Origin: JAJPHT01 sp035687045
GTDB lineage: Archaea > Thermoplasmatota > SW-10-69-26 > JACQPN01 > JAJPHT01
Length of the DNA stretch: 7,507 nt
Direction: 5' to 3'
NCBI GenBank assembly: GCA_035687045.1
Contig: DASRYU010000262.1
Coordinates: 1 to 7,507, forward strand
The notes under the pieces are model-generated. The model was not told the origin of the DNA. It was given only the letters and a program-made list of their open reading frames with translations, and did not search any database. The position numbers were made by a program, and so were the translations under genes. Numbering within the stretch: the stretch's first letter is position 1; every line of letters begins with the position of its first letter. Positions 1 to 5,891 of the stretch are shown piece after piece.

Positions 1-66
1 ACGAACGACGTGCAGCGCCTGATCATCGGCCGCGAGCTCTACAAGCTTGGGGAGTTGCCTGTCTAA
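1..66 (+). CDS. Acyl-CoA dehydrogenase, C-terminal end (partial)
   Basis: Frame 1 is open from the window edge to a TAA at 64-66 and encodes 21 residues, TNDVQRLIIGRELYKLGELPV. The pattern (G)TN-(D/E)-(V/I)-QR-L-(I/V)-I-(G/A)-RE-L is the conserved end of acyl-CoA dehydrogenases, where the loop before it helps bind FAD of the partner subunit and the last helix closes the C-terminal domain. The enzyme would oxidise an acyl-CoA to the trans-2-enoyl-CoA and hand electrons to ETF. Its stop codon overlaps the start of etfB by one base, which fits a dehydrogenase and its electron acceptor made together. The substrate chain length cannot be told from this fragment. Only 21 residues are visible, so the family call rests on one motif plus context. 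Confidence 0.78.
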   Translation, partial: TNDVQRLIIGRELYKLGELPV

Positions 67-866
67 TGCCCAACATCGTCGTCTTCGTCCGTCCCGTCCC
101 GCAGGACCTCAACGTGACCGTGAGCCGGCGCACCGGCGAGCCCATCCTCGAGGGCGCGCGCTTCGTCATCAACAAGTGGGAGAAGCGCGCCATCGAGCTC
201 GGCCTGCGCCTGCGCGACGAGCACGGCGGCACCGTCACCGTCTGCGCCGCGTCCAGCCAGGACCGCACCGTGTCGCTGCGCGAGGCGCTCGCGATGGGCG
301 CCGACCGCGCGGTGCTCCTCTCGGACAAGGCGTTCGAGGGCGCCGACACGCTCGCCACCGCGCGCGTGCTGACCGCCGCGGCGGAGAAGCTGCGCGCGGA
401 GCTTGTGCTCACGGGCGGCCGCACCGCCGACCGCCGCACCGCGGGCGTCGGGCCGATGGTCGCGCAGCTCCTCAACATCCCGAGCGTCACGTTCGTCACG
501 AACGTCGAGCTCTCCGGCCGCCGGGTGCGCGTGAAGAAGCGCTTCGGCACGAAGATCGCGACCTACGAGGTCCCGCTCCCCTGCCTCCTCTCGGTGAGCG
601 AGGAGATCCAGAAGCCGCGCATCGCGACCGCGTGGGGCGTCGCGGACGCGTTCCGCGAGAAGGGCGTGCAGGTGTGGAACCGCCGCGACCTCGACCTCCA
701 CGAGGAGAGCGTCGGGCGCGAGGGCTCGCCCACGCGCGTGCGCCGCTTCGAGAAGATCCGCGAGGAGAAGCGCGAGGGCGCGCAGTGCGAGTTCTTCGAG
801 GGAGACGCCGACGAGGTCGCGCGCGCCTTCGTCCGCCGCCTCAAGGCCCGCGGGGGTGTCGCCTGA
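66..866 (+). CDS. etfB: Electron transfer flavoprotein beta subunit
   Basis: This 266-residue protein is the usual length for EtfB/FixA. With EtfA it forms the soluble heterodimer that carries electrons from acyl-CoA dehydrogenases to the membrane quinone pool through an ETF:quinone oxidoreductase. The N-terminus MPNIVVFVRPVPQ matches the family's opening beta strand. The nucleotide-binding segment is at residues 115-145 (TGGRTADRR then TAGVGP and LLNIPSVTFV). The LPCLLSVSEEIQKPR block at 171-185 is the typical 'LPALVTV...EPR' stretch that precedes the partner-recognition helix. The ATG at 66 overlaps the preceding TAA (TAATG), so the start is fixed by coupling and by family alignment. Its own TGA overlaps the etfA start. 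The Gln usual in the AMP-site motif (TAQVGP) is Gly here. Whether the ETF is a simple carrier or electron-bifurcating cannot be decided by eye. Confidence 0.93.
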   Translation: MPNIVVFVRPVPQDLNVTVSRRTGEPILEGARFVINKWEKRAIELGLRLRDEHGGTVTVCAASSQDRTVSLREALAMGADRAVLLSDKAFEGADTLATARVLTAAAEKLRAELVLTGGRTADRRTAGVGPMVAQLLNIPSVTFVTNVELSGRRVRVKKRFGTKIATYEVPLPCLLSVSEEIQKPRIATAWGVADAFREKGVQVWNRRDLDLHEESVGREGSPTRVRRFEKIREEKREGAQCEFFEGDADEVARAFVRRLKARGGVA

Positions 867-1867
867 TGGCCCAGCAGCTCTCGGACTACCGCGACATCCT
901 CGTCGTCTGCGACACGCGCGGCGACCAGCTCAGCCGCACGTCGCTCGAGATCCTCACGAAGGCGCGCGAGATCGGCGACGGCCTGGGCGCGCGCGTCGAG
1001 GCGGTCATCCTCGGCCAGCAGGTGGAGGGGCTCGCCGAGACGGCCATCCACAACGGCGCCGACGTCGTGCACCTCGCGCAGCACGAGGCGCTCGTGACGG
1101 GCAACATCGACGCGTACTACGCGGTCGTCCTTCCGCTCATCAAGGAGCGCAAGCCGGAGATCGTGCTCATGAGCGCGACGCCCCTGGGCCTCGACCTCGC
1201 GCCGCGCCTGGGCGCCGCGCTGGGCACGGGCGCCCTCTCCGACGCGACGAAGCTCGACGTCGACGAGAACGACCGCCTGCTCGTGGCGAAGCGCCTCACC
1301 TACGACGGCAGCGTGGAGGCCGCGGCGACCATCCCGCGCCACCGCCCGCAGATCGCGTCGCTGCGCCCGGGCGCCGTGCGCCCCGGCTTCCCCGACGACT
1401 CGCGCTACGGTCGCGTGGAGAACGTCGAGGTCGACATCCCGAAGAGCGCGCTCAAGGTGCAGTTCCTCGGCATGGAGGAGGCGCCCGTCGCGGAGCCCGC
1501 GCTCGAGGAGGCGGAGGTCGTCGTCGCCGGCGGCCTCGGCTTCGGGAAGGAGGAGTTCCCGCTCGTCCAGCAGCTCGCGCAGGCGCTGGGCGGCACGTGG
1601 GGCGCGAGCCGCGCTGCGGTGCAGTTCGGCCACGCGCCCGACGAGCGCCAGGTCGGCGCGACCGGCGCCCACGTCGCGCCGAAGCTCTACATCGCCGCGG
1701 GCGTCTCCGGGCAGTTCGACCACTTCTACGGCGTCCGCAAGGCGGAGACCATCGTCGGCATCAACGTCGACAAGAAGGCGCCCATCTTCCGCTACGCGCA
1801 GTACGGGCTCGTGGGGGACGCCAAAGAGATCATTCCGAAGATCCTGGAATATCTCCGCAAAGAATGA
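866..1867 (+). CDS. etfA: Electron transfer flavoprotein alpha subunit
   Basis: This 333-residue protein is the FAD-carrying partner of EtfB, close to the family's usual 310-340 residues. The N-terminal Rossmann-like domain covers about residues 8-200. The C-terminal FAD domain shows the full set of signature motifs in order: GGLGFG (222-227), GASRAAV (246-252), QVGATG (262-267), APKLYIAAGVSGQFDH (271-286), INVDKKAPIF (299-308) and YGLVGD (313-318). The SGQFDH segment is the 'SGAIQH' flavin loop with Phe-Asp in place of Ile-Gln. The start ATG overlaps the etfB stop as TGATG. No ferredoxin-like N-terminal extension is present. The last codons (GAA, TAT, AAA, GAA) and an upstream AAA/ATT pair end in A or T, unlike the rest of the gene, and fall in an inverted repeat spanning the stop. 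It acts in the cytoplasm in fatty-acid or amino-acid oxidation. Confidence 0.95.
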   Translation: MAQQLSDYRDILVVCDTRGDQLSRTSLEILTKAREIGDGLGARVEAVILGQQVEGLAETAIHNGADVVHLAQHEALVTGNIDAYYAVVLPLIKERKPEIVLMSATPLGLDLAPRLGAALGTGALSDATKLDVDENDRLLVAKRLTYDGSVEAAATIPRHRPQIASLRPGAVRPGFPDDSRYGRVENVEVDIPKSALKVQFLGMEEAPVAEPALEEAEVVVAGGLGFGKEEFPLVQQLAQALGGTWGASRAAVQFGHAPDERQVGATGAHVAPKLYIAAGVSGQFDHFYGVRKAETIVGINVDKKAPIFRYAQYGLVGDAKEIIPKILEYLRKE

Positions 1868-1878
1868 TATCTTTGGCG
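1819..1878 (+). terminator. Inverted repeat across the etfA stop codon
   Basis: The arms CGCCAAAGAGATCATT (1819-1834) and AATGATATCTTTGGCG (1863-1878) are complementary at 15 of 16 positions, with 28 bases between them, and the stop codon TGA (1865-1867) lies in the second arm. A weaker hairpin (1890-1894 with 1898-1902) follows. No T-tract follows on the + strand, so this is not a classical intrinsic terminator. It may stabilise or process the 3' end of the acyl-CoA dehydrogenase-etfBA transcript, or mark its end before the convergent gene. The repeat is seen directly; the role is inferred. Confidence 0.45.
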
Positions 1879-1923
1879 TGAGGACGCGAGGCGCGCAGCG
1901 CCGGTCGCCGGAGAGGGCGCGCG

Positions 1924-2400
1924 TCAGCAGCCTTCCACGGCGAACGAGAGCGGCGCGCCGACGTGCTCGAGCGTGAGGGCGAGCGTCACGCGCGTCCCCG
2001 CCGCCGCGGCCACCGCGCCCTCGGCGAGGTGGACGGCCACGCGCGCCGCCTGGTCGCGCGCCCCGAGCTCGAAGGGGCGCAGCTCCATCGCGAGGGGCGC
2101 GGCGCCGGCGACGGCCTCGCGTCCGGCGCGCGGCGCGGTGGCCTCCAGCTCCAGGCGCGCCGGACCCGCGGCGTCGGCGCGCGCGAGGGTGGCGCGTCCG
2201 CCCAGCACGTGCGCCGCGCCGTGCGCGCGGACGACGACGCAGTTCTCGTGGGCGAGCTCGTGCCGCCCGCCCGCGCCCAGGCCCAACCCGACGAGCTCGA
2301 GCGTGAACTCGTGGGCGCTCCGGCGCGGGGGCGCCTCGTGCCCAAGCGACGCGGTGGCGGCGAGCGGCAACGCGAGAAGCGCGACGAGGAGAGCCTTCAT
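1924..2400 (-). CDS. Small secreted protein of unknown function
   Basis: This is a 158-residue protein that I do not recognise. It starts with a clear signal peptide: MKALLVALLALPLAATASLG, a Lys followed by about 16 hydrophobic residues, with cleavage likely near residues 17-20. The mature part is predicted soluble, rich in Ala, Leu, Glu and His, with His in clusters (residues 21, 30, 47, 51, 60, 64). It has only two cysteines, Cys54 and the very last residue Cys158, which could pair as a disulfide. Predicted strands alternate with polar turns, which would fit a small beta-sandwich domain, but this is only an impression. The ATG at 2400 is the only start in frame that gives a signal peptide, and no Shine-Dalgarno is seen. 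Third positions are almost all G or C, which supports a real gene. It lies convergent to etfA and downstream of the Nudix/MBL gene. Confidence 0.68.
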   Translation of the reverse strand: MKALLVALLALPLAATASLGHEAPPRRSAHEFTLELVGLGLGAGGRHELAHENCVVVRAHGAAHVLGGRATLARADAAGPARLELEATAPRAGREAVAGAAPLAMELRPFELGARDQAARVAVHLAEGAVAAAAGTRVTLALTLEHVGAPLSFAVEGC

Positions 2401-2465
2401 CGGCCCTGAGGAGCGCGCGGGGTGGCATCCCCTTTGTCCGCGCGTCGCGCCGCCTGGCGCACGCC

Positions 2466-2482
2466 GGAGAAAGCTTATCTCC
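2466..2482 (-). promoter_or_regulatory. AT-rich element with small hairpin between two - strand genes
   Basis: The stretch GGAGAAAGCTTATCTCC has 5-base complementary ends (GGAGA/TCTCC) around AAGCTTA. It begins at the stop codon of the Nudix/MBL gene. On the - strand it reads GATAAGCTTTCT, close to the ATAAGCTTCTT element before the secreted protein at 3896. It could be a TATA-like box for the small secreted protein, leaving a leader of about 45 bases, or simply a 3'-end hairpin. Evidence is weak for either. Confidence 0.28.
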
Positions 2483-3861
2483 TACCTCTTCGGGCGGCGC
2501 CAGCCGTCCTTCTCCCGGACGGCGAGCCCGCGCTCCTCGAGGTGGAGCAGGTGGCTCAGGAGGTTCGTTTCCGCGAGCGCCCACGCCTCCTGCGGCGTGT
2601 CCCCGTAGACGGCGGGCAGCATCGCCGCGGGCGCCTGCGGCTCGTGGGTGAGGGCGGCGGCGACGCGCTCCTCGCGCATGCGGCGGTGCGCGAGCGTCTC
2701 GCCGAAGGCGTCGCGCGGCGTCGCGGGGCCGTGGCCTGGTAGGACGAGGCGCGGCTCGAGCGCGCTGCAGCGCTCCAGCGAGCGCATGTAGCGCCCCATG
2801 TCCCCTTCGCGCGGGTCGATGAGGATGGTGCTGACGCCCGAGACGAGGTCGCCGGCGAAGATGGCGCCCCAGCGCATGTCGCGGAAGGCGAGGTGGCCAG
2901 GCGTGTGCCCGGGCGTGTGGAGCACCTCGACGCGCCACGGTTTGCCGGCCCACTCGCCGACGCCGAAGACGTGCCCTTCGCTCACGACGCCGTCGACGAA
3001 GTGCTCGGGCAGGATCTCCTTCGTCTCGGGCGAGGCGAGGACGCGGACGCCGTAGCGCCGCTGCACGGCCTCGACGGCGCCGATGTGGTCGCCGTGGTGG
3101 TGCGTGAGGAGCACGAGGATCTCGCGCTCGTTCTCGCGCAGCATCTGGTCCAGCGTGTGGAAGAGCGCGACGTGCTCGTCCTCGTCGGGCGAGCCCGGAT
3201 CGATGAGAAGGATGGGGTCGCAGTCGAGGAGATAGCAATTCTGCGTCGTCGCCGGCGGAAGCGTCGGCGCGCGCAGCGGCAGCACGTAGACCCCGGGGTG
3301 GATCTCGATGCGGAAGCGCTCGTGGTGCGGCTTGTTGTCGGTGGCCCGCGCGGCCTCCGCGGCGGCGCGCGCGTCGTTGTGCGCGCGCAGGAGGCGCAGG
3401 TACGCGAGCGTCGGAGGCGGCAGCGGCATCGCCTCGCGCTCGAAGCGGGAGAGCGCGTCCTCGGGGCGCCACCAGCGGCCGCTCACGAGCTCCTGGCCGT
3501 CGACCTTCGGCTGCGCGCCCGCCGGAAGCTCCGCCATGAAGAACGTGGTGTCGTAGCGCACGGGGCCGAAGGGAGGCGTCACGATGCGGCCCGCGGGCTC
3601 GAGCGCGGCGGGGTCGAGCCGCACGCCCGTCTCCTCCTCGAGCTCGCGCACGGCGGCCCTGGCGCGCGCGTCCTCTCCGCCGCCGTCGGCCGCGTCGAGC
3701 ACGCCGCCGGGGAAGGCGTGGTAGCCGGGAAAGAAGCGCGTCTGGCGCGAGCGCTCCACGAGGAACACCTCCAGCGCGGGCGCCTTCCGCCACAGGATGA
3801 CGGTGGCCGACGGGCGGACCTTCTCCTCGGGCACGCGCCGGGAGGGGAAGCCACGCGCCAT
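2482..3861 (-). CDS. Nudix hydrolase / MBL-fold hydrolase / winged-helix fusion
   Basis: This 459-residue protein has three parts. Residues 15-150 are a Nudix domain with PGG (51-53) and RELEEETGV (72-80) matching the REuxEExGu core; Glu73, Glu76 and Glu77 would bind Mg2+. The stretch between PGG and RE is longer than in the classic box, as in the NUDT7/NUDT19-like CoA diphosphatase group. Residues 205-385 are a metallo-beta-lactamase fold with THHHGDH (253-259), HTPGHTPGH (315-323), AGD (336-338) and PGHGP (375-379), so all zinc ligands are present. Residues 386-459 (HRRMREERV... DTPQEAWALAETNLLSHLLHLEERG) match the winged helix of LACTB2-type proteins. LACTB2 itself is an endoribonuclease, but related MBL proteins cleave thioesters, so the substrate is open. 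No signal peptide, so cytoplasmic. An in-frame GTG at 3834 is a serious rival start (450 residues), because the CTTATG element then sits about 30 bases upstream. Confidence 0.88.
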   Translation of the reverse strand: MARGFPSRRVPEEKVRPSATVILWRKAPALEVFLVERSRQTRFFPGYHAFPGGVLDAADGGGEDARARAAVRELEEETGVRLDPAALEPAGRIVTPPFGPVRYDTTFFMAELPAGAQPKVDGQELVSGRWWRPEDALSRFEREAMPLPPPTLAYLRLLRAHNDARAAAEAARATDNKPHHERFRIEIHPGVYVLPLRAPTLPPATTQNCYLLDCDPILLIDPGSPDEDEHVALFHTLDQMLRENEREILVLLTHHHGDHIGAVEAVQRRYGVRVLASPETKEILPEHFVDGVVSEGHVFGVGEWAGKPWRVEVLHTPGHTPGHLAFRDMRWGAIFAGDLVSGVSTILIDPREGDMGRYMRSLERCSALEPRLVLPGHGPATPRDAFGETLAHRRMREERVAAALTHEPQAPAAMLPAVYGDTPQEAWALAETNLLSHLLHLEERGLAVREKDGWRRPKR

Positions 3862-3870
3862 AAGCTTCTT
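3859..3870. promoter_or_regulatory. Divergent AT-rich promoter element
   Basis: CATAAGCTTCTT is an AT-rich island in GC-rich surroundings and contains the palindrome AAGCTT, so it presents a TATA-like face on both strands. On the + strand its centre lies about 32 bases before the ATG at 3896. On the - strand it reads AAGCTTATG, with its CTTATG starting 30 bases before the GTG at 3834. In the carboxyltransferase promoter the CTTATG starts 31 bases before the ATG. This suggests leaderless or nearly leaderless transcription in both directions. If the Nudix/MBL gene starts at the ATG at 3861, the element would overlap its start codon instead. Confidence 0.5.
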
Positions 3871-3895
3871 GGTCGCCCTCCGGGCTGGGCCGCCG

Positions 3896-5452
3896 ATGCC
3901 CTCCTTCCCGCGCCGGACGCGCGCCTTCGCGCTCGCGGCCGCCGCCTTCCTCGCCCTGCTCCCGCTCGCGGGGGCGCAGGAGCACGAGCACGCGGGGGAC
4001 AAGGGGGCTGCGCTCGTGCTCGTGGACGGTCCGGCGGACGGGCGCGCCCTCGTGGGCGCCTACACGCACTTCGGCTTCGCGCTCCTCGACAAGGAGGGGA
4101 ACCCCGTCGTGCACCAGAACGCGCAGTTCAACGTCCTCCAGGGGAAGGACGTCCTCTTCTCCACGACGGACACGCACGAGTACGACGGCCTCTTCACCCT
4201 CGACCTGCGGTTCACGAAGCCGGGCCCGTACCAGGTCATCGCGTCGAGCGGCGAGATGGCGCTCGGCGTCTTCGAAGGCGTCGCCGTCGCCCCCACGAGC
4301 CCCGTCCGCGCGAGCATCGCGTTCGAGGCCACGCCCACCGGCCCCGCCGCGCGCACCTTCCAGGTCAGCGTCTCGGTCCTCGACGAGCGCGCCGCCATCG
4401 TCCCGCACAGCGACGCCATCGTCGAATTCCGCGACGCGCGCACGGGGCTCCTGCAGTCGCGCTCGCACCTCCACATCCACGAGGAGCCCATCCGGTTCCT
4501 GCAGGGCTTCGGCGCCGTCACGGACGTCGTCGCGACGGTCATCGGCTACGTCGCGTTCGCCGAGGAGACGGACCCGCAGGTGCCGGCGGTCGTCGCGGAG
4601 TTCCCGCTCGCCGTCGGCGCGCTCTCGCTCCCGGGCGCCCCCACGCCGCCCGCGGCGCCCCCCGCGCCGCTCGAGCAGGTGGGCCCCAAGACGACGGCGG
4701 ACGGCCTCACGCTCCACGCGATGTACGACCCGCAGAACCAGGTGGGCGTGGGGCAGACGGCCCGGCTCGCCGCGCTCGTGACGCAGGACGCGACGCGCGC
4801 GCCGCTCGCGCACGTCGACTTCACCTTCGTCCTCACCGGCCCCCGGGGCCTCCTGTTCTCGTCCGACTCGCTCCACGAGTACGACGGCATGTTCGAGCAC
4901 GTCTTCACGCCCGACGTCCCCGGCCTCTACGAGGGCGTCCTCACCGCGCACGAGGGGAGCGGCCTCACGGTGCGCCACACGCTCCTCGTCGTTCCGCCCG
5001 CCGTCCCGCTCCTCGGCGGCACGGGCCCCATCGAGCTGGCCGTGGACGGGCTCGAGCGCATCGTCGCCGGCGCGCCCGCCAACCTCACCTTCTTCGCCCG
5101 CGGACCGGCCGGGCCCGCCGCGCACAGCGAGGTGGACGTCACCGTCTTCCACGACGGCGAGCCGCCCCTCTACCAGTTCAAGCTCCACACGCATGGGAGC
5201 GGCCTCACGAACGCGCTCCTCCTCTTCCCCCACGAGGGGGAATGGAAGATCCGCATCGATGGCGCGCCCACGGTCCCCGAGGCCAGCGTATACCTCCCCG
5301 CGCTCGTGAGCTTCCGCGTCGCCGCGGCGGCGCCGGGCGGGACCGTCCCTGCAGCGATGGAAGGTGGAGCGGCCGCTCAGGTGCCCGGCGCATGGGCCGC
5401 GCTCGCGGCGCTGGCGCTTGTCGCGGCCGCGCCGCTCGCGCGCCGCCGCTGA
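3896..5452 (+). CDS. Secreted, C-terminally anchored protein with duplicated Ig-like domain pairs
   Basis: This 518-residue protein begins with a signal peptide (residues 1-27: Arg pair, hydrophobic core, LAGA then Gln28). It ends in VPGAWAALAALALVAAAPLA-RRR (496-518), a Pro-Gly, hydrophobic segment, basic tail that resembles archaeal PGF-CTERM sorting signals, so surface anchoring is likely. Between these lie four beta-rich domains in an A-B-A-B order: A1 about 38-132, B1 137-240, A2 268-366, B2 376-476, with a Pro/Ala linker at 246-259. A1 and A2 share LFSxxDxxHEYDG-x-F (87-100 and 320-333). B1 and B2 share a His-x-His motif (HLHIHEE 191-197; LHTHGSG 430-436). The mature N-terminus is EHEHAGD. 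The A domains recall Ig-like or YtkA-like extracellular modules; metal binding by the histidines is possible but not shown. The ATG at 3896 was chosen because it starts the signal peptide and has the AT-rich box upstream. Function is unknown. Confidence 0.85.
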   Translation: MPSFPRRTRAFALAAAAFLALLPLAGAQEHEHAGDKGAALVLVDGPADGRALVGAYTHFGFALLDKEGNPVVHQNAQFNVLQGKDVLFSTTDTHEYDGLFTLDLRFTKPGPYQVIASSGEMALGVFEGVAVAPTSPVRASIAFEATPTGPAARTFQVSVSVLDERAAIVPHSDAIVEFRDARTGLLQSRSHLHIHEEPIRFLQGFGAVTDVVATVIGYVAFAEETDPQVPAVVAEFPLAVGALSLPGAPTPPAAPPAPLEQVGPKTTADGLTLHAMYDPQNQVGVGQTARLAALVTQDATRAPLAHVDFTFVLTGPRGLLFSSDSLHEYDGMFEHVFTPDVPGLYEGVLTAHEGSGLTVRHTLLVVPPAVPLLGGTGPIELAVDGLERIVAGAPANLTFFARGPAGPAAHSEVDVTVFHDGEPPLYQFKLHTHGSGLTNALLLFPHEGEWKIRIDGAPTVPEASVYLPALVSFRVAAAAPGGTVPAAMEGGAAAQVPGAWAALAALALVAAAPLARRR

Positions 5453-5462
5453 AGAAGGATGG

Positions 5463-5498
5463 AAAAGCCCGCGCTCGGGAGCGACCCCGGACGCGGGC
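5463..5498 (-). terminator. Intrinsic-type terminator of the DUF1328 gene
   Basis: A perfect 7-base stem pairs GCCCGCG (5467-5473) with CGCGGGC (5492-5498), extended inside by CGGG (5476-5479) with CCCG (5486-5489) around a 6-base loop. On the - strand the stem is followed at once by TTTT (5466-5463). It sits 35 bases past the stop of the DUF1328 gene and just after the + strand stop at 5452. It has the form of an intrinsic terminator for the - strand gene and could also block read-through from the other side. Confidence 0.6.
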
Positions 5499-5532
5499 GA
5501 TCGCGCGCTCGTTCGTTACACCATGGCCGCGC

Positions 5533-5730
5533 CTAGATGACTCCGACGATCAACGCCAAGACGGCGAGGATCACGAAGACGACGATGAGGACGCGGGCGA
5601 TCTCCATGGAGAAGCCCGCGACGCCTCGGGCGCCGAGGACGTACGCGATGAGCGCGAGCACGAGGAACAGCACGATGAGCCCGAGAAGGCCACCAGGCAG
5701 TCCGAAAGCCTGTGCGAGTACCGACAGCAA
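5533..5730 (-). CDS. DUF1328 (UPF0391) family small membrane protein
   Basis: This is a 65-residue protein with two transmembrane helices, about residues 14-33 and 44-64, separated by the short loop GARGVAGFSMEIAR. The pattern of a hydrophobic helix, then ALIAYVLGARGVAGFS, AKIL/ARVL and a second hydrophobic helix matches the DUF1328/UPF0391 membrane proteins (YtjA-like), which usually have 50-60 residues; here the N-terminus is about 10 residues longer. The family is widespread, often stress-induced in bacteria, and has no defined molecular role. No ATG is available: an in-frame TAA lies directly before the TTG at 5730, so TTG is the first possible start, and AGGTGA five bases upstream supports it. 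The gene is convergent to the large secreted protein and divergent from the carboxyltransferase, so it is probably transcribed alone and ended by the hairpin at 5463-5498. Confidence 0.85.
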   Translation of the reverse strand: MLSVLAQAFGLPGGLLGLIVLFLVLALIAYVLGARGVAGFSMEIARVLIVVFVILAVLALIVGVI

Positions 5731-5735
5731 TTAGG

Positions 5736-5741
5736 TCACCT
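5736..5741 (-). promoter_or_regulatory. Ribosome binding site of the DUF1328 gene
   Basis: On the - strand AGGTGA is separated by CCTAA from the TTG start codon at 5730. It is complementary to the 3' end common to most bacterial and archaeal 16S rRNAs (CACCU core). It supports the unusual TTG start, which directly follows an in-frame stop. Confidence 0.6.
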
Positions 5742-5857
5742 GCTCCTGGCCTCTCTGGTCGGCGGCTCAAGACCCTTCTCGTCGGTTGTTCGGTCGAGCG
5801 TTGTAGCCCCCATCGATGTCCCGGCGTGCCCGAGGCGGCCCCGCCGCGGAGGCCGCA

Positions 5858-5869
5858 GGGCTTATGCCC
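5858..5869 (+). promoter_or_regulatory. TATA-like promoter element of the carboxyltransferase gene
   Basis: GGGCTTATGCCC contains the AT-rich core TTAT, about 28 bases before the ATG at 5892. That spacing fits an archaeal TATA box on a leaderless transcript, and no Shine-Dalgarno is visible before this ATG. GGGC and GCCC also make a 4-base inverted repeat around TTAT. The same CTTATG appears on the - strand before the Nudix/MBL gene at nearly the same distance from a GTG codon. Confidence 0.5.
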
Positions 5870-5891
5870 GTCACCTCGTCTCGCCGGCGCA

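Noticed and set aside
1963..2608. + strand frames over the small secreted protein
   Set aside because: They lack domains and are Arg/Ala-rich mirrors of the - strand gene, which has a signal peptide and the expected third-position bias.
3797..3895. Upstream extension of the large secreted protein, starting at 3797
   Set aside because: It would bury the signal peptide inside the protein and overlap the divergent gene. The ATG at 3896 begins the signal peptide directly and has an AT-rich box at suitable distance.
563..5233. Very long open - strand frame of over 1500 codons
   Set aside because: It runs antisense to several well-recognised genes and is low-complexity Arg/Ala/Gly/Glu-rich. Long chance frames are expected when third positions are nearly all G or C.
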